NCBI RefSeq assembly: GCF_048773025.1
Contig: NC_133543.1
Location: 9,827,365-9,891,364, forward strand
Source: Camelus bactrianus
Taxonomy: Eukaryota > Chordata > Mammalia > Artiodactyla > Camelidae
Direction of reading: 5' to 3'
Length of the DNA stretch: 64,000 bases
A program made the position numbers and the translations under genes. How positions within the stretch are numbered: the stretch's first letter is position 1; each line of letters starts with the position of its first letter. Positions 40,501-55,500 of the stretch are shown piece after piece. The notes beneath the pieces are model-generated. The model searched no databases and was not told where the DNA came from. It worked only from the letters and a program-made list of their open reading frames with translations.

Positions 40501-43500
40501 AATCCCCTCAGGAATAAGTCTTTGCCATCCACAGAACATAGCATATTGCACAGATGGAAGTAAGAAATTTTTGGCTGCCAGTTTTAAAATTGTATCTATC
40601 CCTTCCAGGCGAACCTCTGCTCTCTCCAACTGCAAAACATCAATGCATGCCACCATTAGGTGTGGTACGTATTATCCAATGCAGGGAAGAATGTTCTTAG
40701 CAAATTTACCTGCTTTAGTAGGCACTTTCGCATTTTTTCCACATCCACTGGCTCTTCTTTGAGGGCAAATTCAGCGATTGTGCTGAGGAGTGCGGACTGC
40801 GGATACAGACCCTGAACGTTCTGCTTCAACCATTTGTATTTGTGAACACCGGTGACAGTACTCAGCAGTGGCTGCCACTTATCCTGACAGAGGAAAACCA
40901 CCGTCACCATTAGTTAACCCTATTTACATTAACGTCTGCTCTAAAACAATTACTCAAGTGAAAGATAAATGCATGCCAGTAGGTTTAAACCGGTAAAATA
41001 TTTTAAATTTAATAACTAATTTATGGTAAAAATAACTATGTCATAAATAGGCTTATAAGTGAATTTATGATCTCTATACTTACATAAAACAGGCTAATAC
41101 ATATATATACTTTTATATTGGAACAGGCTAACCTGGCTTACAGTTAAATTATCATCCATTTTAATAGTTTCAGGGACAAAGACAGTTTCTGAAGCTAAAA
41201 ATACATTCAATGAATGAGTGAATAAATGAATGAATGAATGGTGAACAAGTAATGACACAATGTACTACTAACAGTAGAAGGAAACACTTCTATGGCTATG
41301 GGTCGACCAGGGCAGCGTAAGTCAAGTGCATTAAGCATCATTAAGCGTCACTGCAGCAGTCACTCCTGCTTCTAATGACCCACCATACTCTCTGCAGATG
41401 TTCAAGAACAAAGGGACAATACACGTGGATTCCTTTTCAATGTGTTGTGTTTCTATTCAGTCTTAGAATCACAATACGTAACTTCACCTTGGGTGATTTA
41501 ATTGCAATGGGTCTTTTGTCCACATTTATAGGACTGTGAGGCAAAATGCAAGCTTCTTCTAAATCACTCTCTCCATTTCCAATTTTTTCTTCATCATCGG
41601 TAGATTCTGGCTTCTTAGGAACTATGTTTAAAAACATCATTCGTTGTAAAAAAAAAAAAAATCATTAAATATAATTTAAAATAAGAAACATTTAAATATG
41701 CATGAAGGTAAAGGATATGAATATTTTACTTCAAGAAACATAAATATTATTGTCAAATGCTCAAACTACAAAAGTAAAAAACTATCGTAATTATTCCCCA
41801 GTGACATCCAGTGATACCACTCTGCCACTCCATGTCAGGGACTGAAAGACAGTGACAGTGCTATGAGGGGGAGAAGCCCTAAGAAGCCCTAAAGGGGGAG
41901 CCCAGGGGTCGGCAAACCTTTTCACAAAGGGCCAGACAGTGAATATTTTAGTCTTTGCACGCCGTTTGGTCTGCTGCATGAAAAGTAGCTCACTTTATTT
42001 ATGGCTGCTGCAATTTAAACTTTATACAATGTTCATGTGTCAAACAATTATTCCTCTTTTGATTTTTGTTAATAATTAAAAAATGCAAAGCCCAGTCTAA
42101 GCTCATGGGCAGGACATAGCAAGTGGCAGGTGGCATTTGTCCCCAGACCTCAGCTTGTCCCCCCCAGACTAGTGCAGTGGTTCTGTCACCAGTGTGCCAG
42201 TGAGTCAACTGGATGGTTTTTGCTATGTTAGCCTTTTTAATTAGGGAAATTTCTATTAAATTTGTGAAGTGATATGACATGATGATATCCCATCAGCACT
42301 GCCCTTGGCCAGCTCTGGAGAACTGAGCTCCGAGCCCCTGGCATGCCCTGCCTGAGAAGAGTGTTTCTCTGTGCCTGGGGTGCAGGATCACACTGGCCAG
42401 TGTGACCAGGCAGTTCATGCTAACAGTGTGACTTATAGTGACTGGCTCTTTCTGCTCTGGGAAGAGCCTGGGTAGCTGAGAGCAATCATGCTGGCCATGC
42501 ATGGCCACATGACTGACCCCCAACAACCACCCTGGACACCAGGGCTCAGGTGAGCAACCCTCCTCACATGTTACATGTCACTGCTGAGAAAACCAAGCAT
42601 GATTCTGTGTGACTCACTGGAGGGAACACTGGAAGCCCAGGCCTGGTCTCCACTGGAATTCCCTCCATGCGCCTTTCCTTTTGCTAATTTTACTCTGTAC
42701 CCTTTCACTGTAATAAATGGTGACCATGAGTGTAACAGCTCTTCTGAATCTTGTGGAGCCCTACCAAGTCATCATATTTAACACAGCACCAGTAATAAAT
42801 AGTAATTATTTACACGTTACAATTAAATATATAAACCCACAACAAGAAGCTTTTAGGTGACGATGTGAGCTCAGAGTCCAGGGAGGCTGTGGCCAGCTGG
42901 GAAGGGGACCGTCCTCCCTCCAGCTGCGATGCCCATCTCCCGGGTTTCACGGCTGCCTGGGCTAAAGGGATCTTGGAGGTGTTCTTGCCACATTTCCTGA
43001 GCCAGAGCATCTCCAGGATTCAGATAAGCTGCGGTTTAACGGTTTGCCCAGAAACAACCAATTCAGGGTGGCTTCCAAAACAAGTTAGTCTTTCTTGACA
43101 TTATTGTTTGTAATGTCCATTAAAACCTCAGTAATTAATATTGCTGAATAAGCTGACCTGGGAATAATTCATAAGAATATAATCAGAAATTTCTGTAGAC
43201 TTGTTTAAAATCACAAGTGATCAAATTACAAAGTATTTTATGTATTTTCACTCAAATTTTGATTAATACAAAACATTCTTCTCCATATCCCTACAGAGCT
43301 GCTGTCTGAAGATGGTAGTAACTCCTCTGATTTCTTTTACAACTATCTTCCATGTATCAGGATACTCAGCATTTCCCAAGAAAAACATTTCTTCACAAGA
43401 ATGGTTAAGATTAATTGAACAATCAAACATTTCCACATATCTTATTACCAGGACAAGTGATTTAAAAGAACACTTCCTTTCTCCCATCAATTTAATAAAG

Positions 43501-46500
43501 TTTATAATATATTCAGGATCAATGTATCAGTTACTAAATCATAACACACTCAATCCCAAAGCTGCATCATTACCTGATTGTCTTGGAAAAATAAGCAGGA
43601 TTTGTACACTTGACCATAAATACACAGTAACAAGCACTGTGGTGGTTCTGAAAATGCCACGTGAGGTGAGCAGCAGCCAACAGCTTCACTCAAACCACAG
43701 CCAGCCACGTGGGGACACAGGCTGACAGCATCTTCCTGCTTTTTCCCTTCTTACCTCTCTTCTTCCTTCGTTCTCGAATTATCTTCTGAGCTATCCTCCT
43801 CCAACGGGGCAAAGAACTTAACAGTTTAAATTTGGACATGATAGAGAGGTCATTACAAACTGCAGGTCTCAGTTCATTGAAGAGGAACCTCAAACGTTCA
43901 ATGACTGGGGCACACACTTCCTTGTAAGAACGGCCCTGTTCTTGATGTGTCTACAAAGTTAAATACAAAAAACCTTAACAAATAACCCTACCAGCCGGCC
44001 ACAAGGCACAGAACAGGGAGGATCCCAACCTACTTACCTTAATGAGCGAGCACTTTGCTTGGTAGACAACTCTACACACATCCACTACTGACTTAGGCAA
44101 TGCTCTGTGCTTTCCTTGCTCAATGCCAAGCGTGCCTGCGTGAACTAAAGATAATGCCACGTGACCTGTAAAAGACATTGAGAAGAAAGGGAGGGTAGGA
44201 ACGAACGTGCATTACACGTCAACTGAAAGATCTATAGTACAGCTAAAACAGTGGGCTTCATACCTAAATCTTCATGCTTTAAGAGGCAACATAACAGCAA
44301 GCGGCCGACCTCCTCCACGGGATGCTCGGGGGGAAAGGTGATCGGTGTGGTCAAGTGGCACTGCCGACAGTACCTTTCTATCTGACACAGAAAGTCCTGC
44401 AACAGAAACAGCTGGAGGTGACTTCAGAGCCACCCTCGCAACATTGCCAGGAATTCCAAAGCAGGTGCCACAGCTTCTGATGCACCTGCGATCTGTGATC
44501 CTTCTGAAACCTCCCTGGCATATTGAACTGAACCAGCCTCTCACCTCAAAACCAGCCCTCTAAATAATATGTAAACAAAGTCCGTGCTAAGCTAACCAAA
44601 GAGCATGAAGATGTTCACACACCAAAGTCCGAAGGTAAACTGAGGGACCCTGAGTGTGGGAAGGCCTCGCCCACCTTCACATTGTGATCCTGAATGTTAT
44701 TGTCGGCAATTGCTTGCAGGAAGGCCTGGGAGTGGTCGCCCAGGGCCCGTCTGTGGGAGCAGAGCCGGGATTTGCTGGCAGGGGTGCCGCCGGGAGAGCT
44801 ACAGTGGTCTTCGTCTTTCTCCTCGTTGTAGCTGTAGTGGATTTGGCTGGTCTGCAGGCCCCCGGAGAAGATGGAAGACTGAAGCCACTCTGCAAAGTGC
44901 ATATGCAAACATTACACAATAAGAAACCTGAGTGCACCATTCAGAAATAAATATAAACACACACAAAAAAGATAAAGAACTAAGTGCTTGATTTAGGAGG
45001 TGAAATTCAGCATCATTCATATGAAAGCCGCATCTAATGACTTGCTTATAATTCCTCTATGAGTGTGAAAAAAGGTGACATTTTCTGGTTATTCAATCTT
45101 AAGTACGGTATCAGAACCCAGTATAATAGTTGCAGTCCAACATTTACTGGATACCTGCTCAAGCATGGAGCTGCCTGGATCCACAGGTACCACTTGAAGA
45201 CGGGGACTTTGCCTTCTAACAGGGAGAATAGCACTGAGGCCCCATTCACACGAGTGATCACTCAATCTCAGATGGGAAAACCACATGCTGCAAAGAACTA
45301 CAGGAAGTATGAGTCTGCAGCAGCAAGCTCCCCACTATTGGGAGGGACGGTAAGGAACTTGCTGCGATCTGGGTGAAGACAAACACACTGAGCATCCAGG
45401 GTGAGGAGCAGCACGTGTGAAGGGTTCTAGGAAGAAAAACATGCTCAGGGAAGCCACATCCCCTAGAGCATTAATCAAGGAAGAATAATGAGAACTACTC
45501 AACATACTACACAGGATCTTAAATCAGGGCTGGGTACTTGGAGACCTGACGCCCAACAGACCACAGAGGAGGCCTGTGTGAGGAACAGGCCAGGCTCCAC
45601 GAGAACACACCACCCATCAGGGCACGTGCGGATACTCATCATCACTGCGGTGATAACTGGAGTGGAGTCACCAAAAAACAAAGCATCAGTTTGTATGTAA
45701 CTAGAGATTTTTTTCCCAATAATTTGGGCTATCAGAATATTCCTCCAAAACCCAAGCTATCAAATCTGGGATGCACTCAATGTGCTTTCACTGGCAATTT
45801 AGATTTTAGAGCACCCACGTGCATTCTCCAAAGTGCCACGTTAATTCCTCTAAAACACAAATGTGATCAGACGCTCCCTGGCTCTCTCCATTTAGGACTC
45901 CCTCTATCTCTAGTGGCTCTATCTGTCCCAGAGGGGACAGACCCCCACATGCGGGGGCCCACAGCATCTTCCGCTCCCCTCTGCTCTGACACTTCCCAGG
46001 CTCTTGCTGACGAGGAAGCCTACCTGCAAGCTGAGAGTCTACAGGTCCTTGGAAGAAGAGGACAGCCCACCCTCGCAGAGACTCTGCAGGAGCGGGGCAC
46101 CCCGCACACACACCAAGGGTTCGCTTTGGAAGGCTGGCTGACCAGCACCACGGCCACCACTGCCCACTAGACCTACCCCCTGACCCTCCACACAGGGACA
46201 CGAGCAGCGTGAAACTGGCTTTCTCAGTAGTGTCCTCACACACCCAGTCTACTGGGACTCCAGTCTCAGGGTGGCTCCACCTCCATCAAGGCTTTCTCTC
46301 CACCACCCCTGCCCTACCTCCCAAAACACTTATGAACATCTGCATTTTATCCTCTACCACCGTGCAGCCTGACCTGCTTCATGTCTGGCTCATCACCACC
46401 CAAGGATCACTTGAGGGCAGGGGTGTGTCTAATTCTGTGCCTACTACATCCTGAGTGCCAGACACCATAAGCCACACGAGTAATTAGTCCACAGATGCTT

Positions 46501-49500
46501 GTGGGATGGTCAGCGGGACGACAAACGGAGAGATGTACAAATATGTAAAGAAATATTTAAACCTATCTTATGTAATACAGAGAAATTTTAATACTCTAGG
46601 TGATTACAAAGGCTGCCGTCCCCCAATGTATTTGATTTGAGTCTGGTAAAAACACAATCCCGCAAATAGACCACTGTTGCCAAGAAGAACAGCCGAGCCA
46701 CGTCACGTGGATTTCTGGGCACGCAGGGAGACGAGCCCATCTGTTACAGGACGTGAAAGTGAGACCACGCGCAGGACCGGCCTGTCTGCGCGCCCGTCAG
46801 CTCCCTCTGCTGCCACAGGCACGAGCACGAGCCGCTCCCAGCTGCTTCTAACTGACCAGTGTCGTCTCTCTGTCCTTGTTTTCCCTCATCAACAACTGTT
46901 TTGATTCTTCCTCTTCTGCTCTTAATGGCACTTGTGGCTCAGCTGATATAACCTGCCCATCTTTCAGCAGGGAACAGAATTTTCCTTACTGGCGCACTCG
47001 ACCTCCACAGGAGACAGCGGCGTGCTCATAGCTAAATAGGACGCATGCAGCCCAAGGAGCAGGCCCAGGTTCCGTTCAGTGTCTATCAGAGGTGAGGACA
47101 GACTTCCCAAATCTGGTATGGTAACGACTTCTTGGTCAGGCTGGGGAACATAAATTTCATCATCAGTATGAGAAAACAGGGCTAATTAAAAATATAAAAC
47201 AATGGTGTTTATCCTAAACAAGACATTCTGCCACAATAAAGACTATATCCTGTAACAGCTCAGGCTGCCACCAAAATAACAAAATATATGAACCACACAC
47301 ACCCTGCAAAGTAGTCAGTGAAGGCACAGGTCTATTGGCAGAAAATCCAAAGCATGGATAAATGACCTAGCTAGAAAATTCCTTAGGAATTAAACAGAAA
47401 TTTCCAGAGTAATTGTATACAATGCTACAGAAAATACACTCAATTGTTACAGGTATAAGAAACCAAAAAGAAACAAAAAGTATGAGATGACAAGTACTGC
47501 TGTGAGTCAGCACACTGTGACCACACATGTGGAAGAAATAAATGTATTCAAACAAAGAGTAAGCCCAGTTAGAAAACAGAGTTCAAATGAAAATAATCTT
47601 AAATTTTACTTATAAATTGTCTAATGCGACTGGCAAATTCCTCTCTTCATAAAATGCTTTAAGCCTGACCTTTGTGGAATTTCTTAAGTTTTATTACCTC
47701 TGTATTCGTATCTGGAAAGCCAACACCAATATATAAATCCCAATGCTCATGAATATGTAGGAAGGACATATTGCTATTCTAGAAAATTACACAATAAACA
47801 TCTCAAGTTGTTCCCCCACAATAAACATCCCAAGATGGTAAGCTCTTCCAAATTTCTACACAAGATTGCAATAAAATCATAAAGACAAAAGGTTAACCTC
47901 AGTGTGTGTGTGTGTGTGAGTGGGAAACAGTCTACATCTCTTACAAATTAAAAATTTTTAAATAATTTTTCAGGGGGTGGGTAGCTCAGTGGTAAAGCAC
48001 ATACTTAGCATGCACAAAGTCTTAGGTTCAATCCCTAGTACCTCCAATTTAAAAATAAAAATTTCAAGGCCAGCACATCATAAATCTTAGCACGATAAAT
48101 GTAAACTGACTTTTGGAAAAACCTCTAAAATATCTTCCTATTTATCACTTAATGACTCTCCTGCAAAGGCCCAGCTAACAACAGTTCAGGGTGAAAACCA
48201 TTTATCACAAATTTCCAGAGAGGGTCTCCACTGATGGCCACCTTGGTGCTCACTGCACATGGCCTCACCTCCAGATACTGGCCAACACAGAAGGCATGCA
48301 TTGACTCCCGTGTGTCTTCAAACTGCAGGGCAGCTTCCAAAGCTACCACTGGGTCTTCCCCTACAAACTGAGCTGAAACAAAAGAGACAGAAGCGACATG
48401 ACTTCAGTACATTTCCCTACTCATTAATTGTAGAAATGGTAAGTAGGAAACAGACTAGTCAAATTAACTTCAAAGTGAGGGTTACCAAACTAAAACAATC
48501 TCTCCCCCTCTCCCAGGGATCCCTGGGCCAACTCAGAACTTGGGACGAGTTCCAATCAGTGTTGGAACAAGAAATGCACAATGGTGAGAAATTCTTCAAA
48601 TGTGCCTGAATTTGGTGTGATGGGACAGACACCAAGGTCACAGACAGATTAAAAGGTATGTGGGCTGGAGCAGTGCTGTACTGCTCATTTAAAAGCCAAA
48701 TGCTGTGCTTGAAATGACACATGCTACAACTTCTAACCATTAAGTAAAAAGCGAGGCCTTACCAAGAATACTATTTCCTGTCAATGACTGGGTCTGGAAG
48801 TCCTTTATGTCATACACTTTCCCATCGATCACAGTCCAGAAGCCTCCATCTTTATTGTGGTTCTCCAAATCAGCTTTGCGTATAAGTGTCACTTCCTCAT
48901 TATTTCTACAGTTTTGACCTGTAAAAAATGACTCTGTGTATAGAGAAATCAAAATCAATGAATCAATAGATCAATAGATAAAATGACTAGAACAAATCAT
49001 GTGAAAGAACTACGGGGGGAAACAGACAAATCCACGATCACAATGGGAAATTAACATGCCTCTTACTGTAACTAACACCACAAACGAGCAATCAGCAAGG
49101 GTACTGAATGATTTAAAAACAAAAACAAAAACAAAAACACCACACAAGCAGCATGAACAATGAGTCTGGCCGTATACCAAGCATTACAGCAAACCTCAAA
49201 AATTTCAAAGTTAAGTTATAGAACATGTACGCTGACTACAATGTAGTTAAATTAGAAATAGGTAACAAAAAATATAAAATAAAAATCTCTACATATTTGA
49301 AAATCATGAAATATATTTATAAGTCACCCCAAATTCCCAGAGAAAAATGACTATGGAAATTAGAAAATCCAATGAAATGAATAATACTGAAAACACTACA
49401 TATAAACACTTGTGACACAAAGCTCAGTGTATGTTTGAGGGCATATACTTTAAAATGTACGTATTAGGGAAAAAAGCTAAAAAAAAGTTAATAAATATAA

Positions 49501-52500
49501 AAATCAATAAAGTGCAATGAGTTTCTTAGGATACTCAAAAAAAGAAAACCTCATTAATCAGCTTTGGAAGTAGTAAGACACAAACTCAACATTATGAAAA
49601 ATGGTTGAAGTAGGGGTGGGGGTACGAAGCAAGCTAGGATCATATCCCTCCTGTGCAAACTGTACCTTGTGCTACCCAACAGCTGAGGGCAAGGTGGCTG
49701 GGGGACTGTACAGAGGCTACACTATACATGAACTCTGCGGTCCATCTGAACAGAGCTGAAGGTGGGATCACCAGCATCACAGGCCTCTGAGATGATGAAA
49801 CAGAAAGCACCCAGCACGACCCTGGACACACTCTGACCCACCAAAAGTGAACCCAAGTCTCGTCAAGCCTATACATATAATCAGCAGTTTAGAGAAAATG
49901 TAACTAACACAAGACGTTAAGACTAGAAGAAGAGAATGCAATTAACCAAGTTCAAAAAATGTGAAATTCTCCAAAATAAACGTCCTACTTCTTTGAAAAA
50001 TAAACAGGACAACCAAAGAAAGGGAGAGGACAGCCTAGAGAGATGTTGTTAGGGGAGAAAACGAGACTAGAAGCATTAATCACCCAACTACAACATGCAG
50101 AACTTGTTTAGAACCTGATTCAAAGTAACGACTAATAAAAATGAATTTTTAGATTATCATGGAAAATTGAACATGAACTATCTGTTAGTTTAAGAAATCA
50201 CTGATAATCTTAGACAGGATAATGATATTGTGGCTTGATTCCCCCAAAAGAGTTCTTATCATTAATAGGTAAAGTGTGCTAAGATGTTTTAAAGACAGAA
50301 ATATGCTTCAAAATAATTCAATCAATCAGAGAGAAAAATGTGGGAGCACTTGGAGAATGTGAATACTTGTTAATCCACGTTCATTGTATTATTCTCTCTA
50401 CTTTTATGTTTGTTAGAAATTTTTCACAATAAACATACTACAAAAATATAAGTATACTAACAAGCATCTTATCTCAAAGAGTTTAAAAAATATCCGATTA
50501 AACCCAAAAAAAGAAAAGAAAAAATAAATAACAGAATGGGACCAGCAGAATGACAGACATTTAGAGCAACAGAATAGAACAGAAAGCTCAGAAACATCCT
50601 CAAAATATTTATCACATGATTTTTGATAAGAGTGCCAAGAACATTCAATAGAGAAAAGACAGTCTTTCCAACAAATGGTGCTGGGAAAACTGAATATTCA
50701 ATTGTAGATGAATCAAGTTGGACCCTTACCTTTCACCATATACAAAAATTCACTCAAAATAGATCAAAGACCTAAAGGTAAGAGCTAAAACTATGCAGCA
50801 TAAAACTCCTAGAAGAAAACATGGGAGAAAGCTTCATGACATTGGATTTGGCAATCATTTCTTGGACAATACAACAAAAGCACAGGCAAAAATAAGGAAA
50901 ACAGATGGGTTGGACTTTGTCAAAAATAAACATCAAAGGACACTATCAACAGAGTGACAAGGCAACCCACAGAAGGGGAAAAAAATATTTGCATATTATA
51001 TATATCCAGAATACATAATAATCTCCTACAACTCAACAATAACAACAAAAAACCTAATTCAAAAATAGGAAAAAGACTTAAAAAGACTTTTCTTCAAGGA
51101 TATGCAAATGCCCAATAAGCACATATGGAGATGCACAGCATCACTAACCACTAGGGAAAAATCAAATCAAAACTACAGTATAACACCACTTCATCCTAAC
51201 AGGACAGCTATTACAAAAACAGAAACAAAAAAAACGAGTGTTGCCAAGCAGATGGAGAAATTAAAACCCTTCCTTGTGCCTTGCCTACAGGAATATAAAA
51301 TGGCACACCTGCTGTGAAGAACAGTTTGGCAATTCCCTAAGAAATTAAGCATGGGATTATCACCTGACCCAGCAATCCCACTTTTGGCTATGTACCCAAA
51401 AGAAGTGCAAGCTGGGACTCAGCTATCTACACAGCCATGTTCACAGCAGCAGTTGTCACAACAGCCAAAAGGTGGAAACAGATGCAGGCAACGGGAGCCA
51501 CCTGACTGAGACAAAGCTGGCACTCCAGACGGGAGACCAAGACAGCCCTTGAACCCAAAGGGACAAAAAGTGAAAAATAATGGCATGTGACCTCTTGGCC
51601 TTGAAGGTGGAACAGTGAGACCTGTCTGTGGAGATGGAGACCAGTGCCGTCACTGTGCAAACCTGGCCTTCTGTAGGGAAGCATGCCCTACAGACCACCA
51701 GGAAACAGACATGAGACGGTTTAGGATGATGAAGTTGTCGTGGGGCACGTGACTATCCGAGAAGCATGGCAAACACACAAGCCTGGAGAAGGGAACCTTG
51801 CAGGGACACAAGAGACGGTGTTCGGGAGGACTCTGCTTGAACGGTTTCCCCTGTGATGGGTCACAGAGTAGCTTTCAGTACTTCTGCAAATGTGTTACAC
51901 TTCACAACGAAAAACGTTTTACAGTGAGTACATCTGAACTGCTGATCGAGTTATATGCCCTCAAACATATATATAGTGTACAGACCAAAGTAACAAATGA
52001 TCATTTAAGTTCTCAGAAGTAGATGAATGATGCTGAAAATATTAGCTGTACTAAAAGATTTTTAAAAAAAACTATGCTCAATATCTTAAGGTTATTTTCC
52101 TCAGGACAACTGCCACTTCTTGTTTTAAGCTCCTATGTCATAAAAAATGGTAAAAGAAGAAGTCCACCTTGCTAGAGCTTTCCTACAAAATGAGAGTTGA
52201 ACCACAACTTCAATTAATTCTGTGAGCCAAAGAAGTCATAACCACACATACAGAGCATGGTTACTTAGATTCAAAGTTCAGAACTTTGAGAAGACAAGGT
52301 TCATTCCCATTTGGTAAGCACTACTGGCAATGCGGGTGGGAAGTGCTCAGCTGACTGTGGGGATTCCATAGCTCATTACTGTGACAAACGCCAGTGAGTT
52401 CACAAAGTCCTCCCACACCACTGTCTGCCTCCAGAGGTGGACCATATCTAACCACCTCCACAGTACCTTCTGGGAGACACCTCTCAAGAAAGTTTTCCAG

Positions 52501-55500
52501 AACTTTCTAAAATAATCCAATTTGGGATGTAACAACCAGTATTACTAAAAGAAAAAATTTCCTTAAATATAACCCAAATCTCTTCTGATTTGGATTATCT
52601 TCAGTTTCCACTTACACGGCCATCAGTGAAAAATGGCAAGTAACTGGTCTTCTTTTGCCAAATATTCTTACAAATGGAAAGGCAAGAAGAAGTTAGACTA
52701 GGACAAAGTTTTCCTCAGTGAAAGTCCTTTAAGATGCCATACCCATGATGCCGGGCCAGGCCAGCTCTTCGTGGTCGTCCCTTTCCTTTCCTGGTGCCAG
52801 GTGGTTGAACCGATCCAGGTGTTCCAACAGGCCACCAAGCAGAGGGACCGCTCCAGCCTCCTGCATGAGACCAGCATTTTTACTTAGCAGAAGCACTATA
52901 GAAACTACTAGTTCTGGAAGGAGAATACCTACATTTAAAAAGAAAAAAACAAAACAAAACAAAAAACATTTTAAGACTCAAACAAAAGTGTCTATTCTAT
53001 AGAACCACTTTATAAGCTTGTGCTACATTTAAATTCTGATCAATCACAAAATAAGAAATGCTTGTCCTTTGGTATTTCTACAGGGTTATTTTATCTTTCA
53101 TTTTGAAGGAAACAAATATAGGTATCAAACAGAACCACTTGAGTTACAAGAATACTTTTCAAAAACACTGTGTTTCAATACAAAAGTATTAGCTAGTCTT
53201 CAATTCAGAAAACCATTTTCAACTACATTTATCAGATAAAAGCACTCAATAATAATATTCTACTGTCACAGAATTAACTTGAAAAAACATTGGGGGTTTA
53301 TTAAGGTCCTAAAAGCTGCAAATAATTCTTATGCTGCTGAAATAAAATATTACCATTAACCTCACTATTCAAGGGTTAATAATGGTGGTATGACTCTAAA
53401 TCATTAACTGTATTTACACTGATATGACTCCCATACTAGGCTGCTTAACTACAGAACTGTCAGTAACTAAACCGAAGGAGGAAGGGCAACAGGACTAGAC
53501 AATGCATGGAGTAAAGGCATGCAGTTTTATCAGGAGATGATAAATTTTACATCACATCAACCTCTAAGAGTAAATACATGTCCACAGGCAGGAAACAAGA
53601 TAGGTACCCGTGAAGTCCCCTTCCACAATGCAGGCCACCTCTGCGAAGTGCCGCCAGCTGGTGGAAGCAATGCTGGCTGCCACGGGCAGTATATCGCCGA
53701 TGTGTGTGCACAAAAGGGCTGTGTACTTCTTCAGCAAGGAACCGACCCCCATTAGTTCAGGACCTTGAGGAAAGAGTTGAGACAATTTCATTCTCACTGT
53801 TGAAATTACTTTGTAGACAGACTTAACTGTTCTGCTGTTCTGCTTTCATCTATACATCTTTTGCCCATGACAATTTCCTCGAACAGAAGCTATTAACCCT
53901 TACTTGGTCTTTGACTCCTTCTATATTACATAATTTGAGAAACAGTGAATTTGGTTATGTTGATTTTCATACACAGCACTACATAGCACCTAAAAACTTT
54001 GGGTAACAATACCACACTGAAGTCATAACTTAAGAGTTTTAACAGACCTACCATATGACCCAGTAATCCCACTCCTGGGCATATATCCAGAGGGAACCCT
54101 AATTCAAAAAGACACCTGCACCCCAATGTTCATAGCAGCACTATTTACAATAGCCAAGACATGGAAACAACACAAATGTCCACCAATAGATGACTGGATA
54201 AAGAAGTTGTGGTATATTTATACAATGGAATATTACTCAGCCATAAAAATGACAAAAGAATGCCATTTGCAGCAACATGGATGTCCCTGGAAAATGTCAT
54301 TCTAAGTGAAGTAAGCCAGAAAGAGAAAGAAAAATACCGTATGATATCATTCATATGTGGAATCTTAGGGGAAAAAAAAAGACAAATGAACATACATAAA
54401 ACAGAAATAGACTCACAGAGGTAGAATACAGACTTGTGGTTGCCAGGGGGGCAGGGGGTGGGAAGCGATAAACTAGGAGTTCAAGATTTGCAGATACTGA
54501 CTGGTATATTTAAAATAGATAAACAAGTTTCTACTGTATAGCAATATATAGCAGGGAAATATATTCAGTAACTTGTAGTAGCTTACAGTGAAAAAGAATA
54601 TGAAAATGAATATATGTATATTCATGCATGACTGAAGAATTCTGCTGTACACCAGAAATGGACACAACATTGTAAACTGACCATACCTCAATAAAAAAAA
54701 GTTTTAATACCTTATAGCCACATACAAATGTTTTCTAAGTCCATGTCTTAATGCCTGTAAATTACTTCCAGTGAACAAAGTTAGGCATTTTTCAGTCTCA
54801 TAAAATCTACAACTTTTCCCCCTACATGGCTCTTAATAGCTGTTTAGTCCTTGTGACTTTACGGCTCTGAGATGGTCCTCTCTTTTAGACTGTAAGTTTA
54901 CCTATTTCAACCTGAAATTTTCCATCAGCTACAAGTACCTAACTATTTTCAGGAAGTAACTAAGTTGTTTTAGAATAGACCAGCTACAAAAATACTAAGA
55001 GCAGCAGACCTCTCCATCCCTGACAGAGAGAGCCAGCCACCACCTTCAGGGCTTGTGGGAAGTACCCTCCCCTTCACACCCAGAACTGAGCACTTGCACA
55101 TCATCCTATGTGAATCCCCGCAGGCACCATCAGGTATCATCCCAGCTCCACAGGTGAGCTGCCTACAGCCCCCAGAAGACTCAGCCCTGTGTCCAGCAGC
55201 TAATAAACCAGGGCTGTATCTGAGATTCACTCAGTCTTCCTCCAGAGGTGATGCCTTCCTCCAGCGGTGATGCCTTCCTCCTGCTACACTCAGCTAGCTT
55301 CCCAGGGTGACATACAAATAGTCTGTCACTATTTCATTATCACATTATGTCCACCTCCAACAGTCCCTAACTAACATCTGGAATAAGTTTGATAAATCTT
55401 CTATAAGACCAACTTGAACATACAAGTTGCTGTCTGTGATGGTTAAAGAATTTAAATGCTGGGGGGAGGGTGTAGCTCAGAGGTAGAGTGCATGCTTAGC

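Noticed and set aside
42865-43098. Possible extra HERC2 exon between exons m and n
   Set aside because: Exons m and n join in phase without it, and no conserved HERC2 segment is missing there.
45806-46243. 145-codon minus-strand frame
   Set aside because: Lies in a decayed L2 copy, has no HERC2-like segment and does not fit the exon phases on either side.
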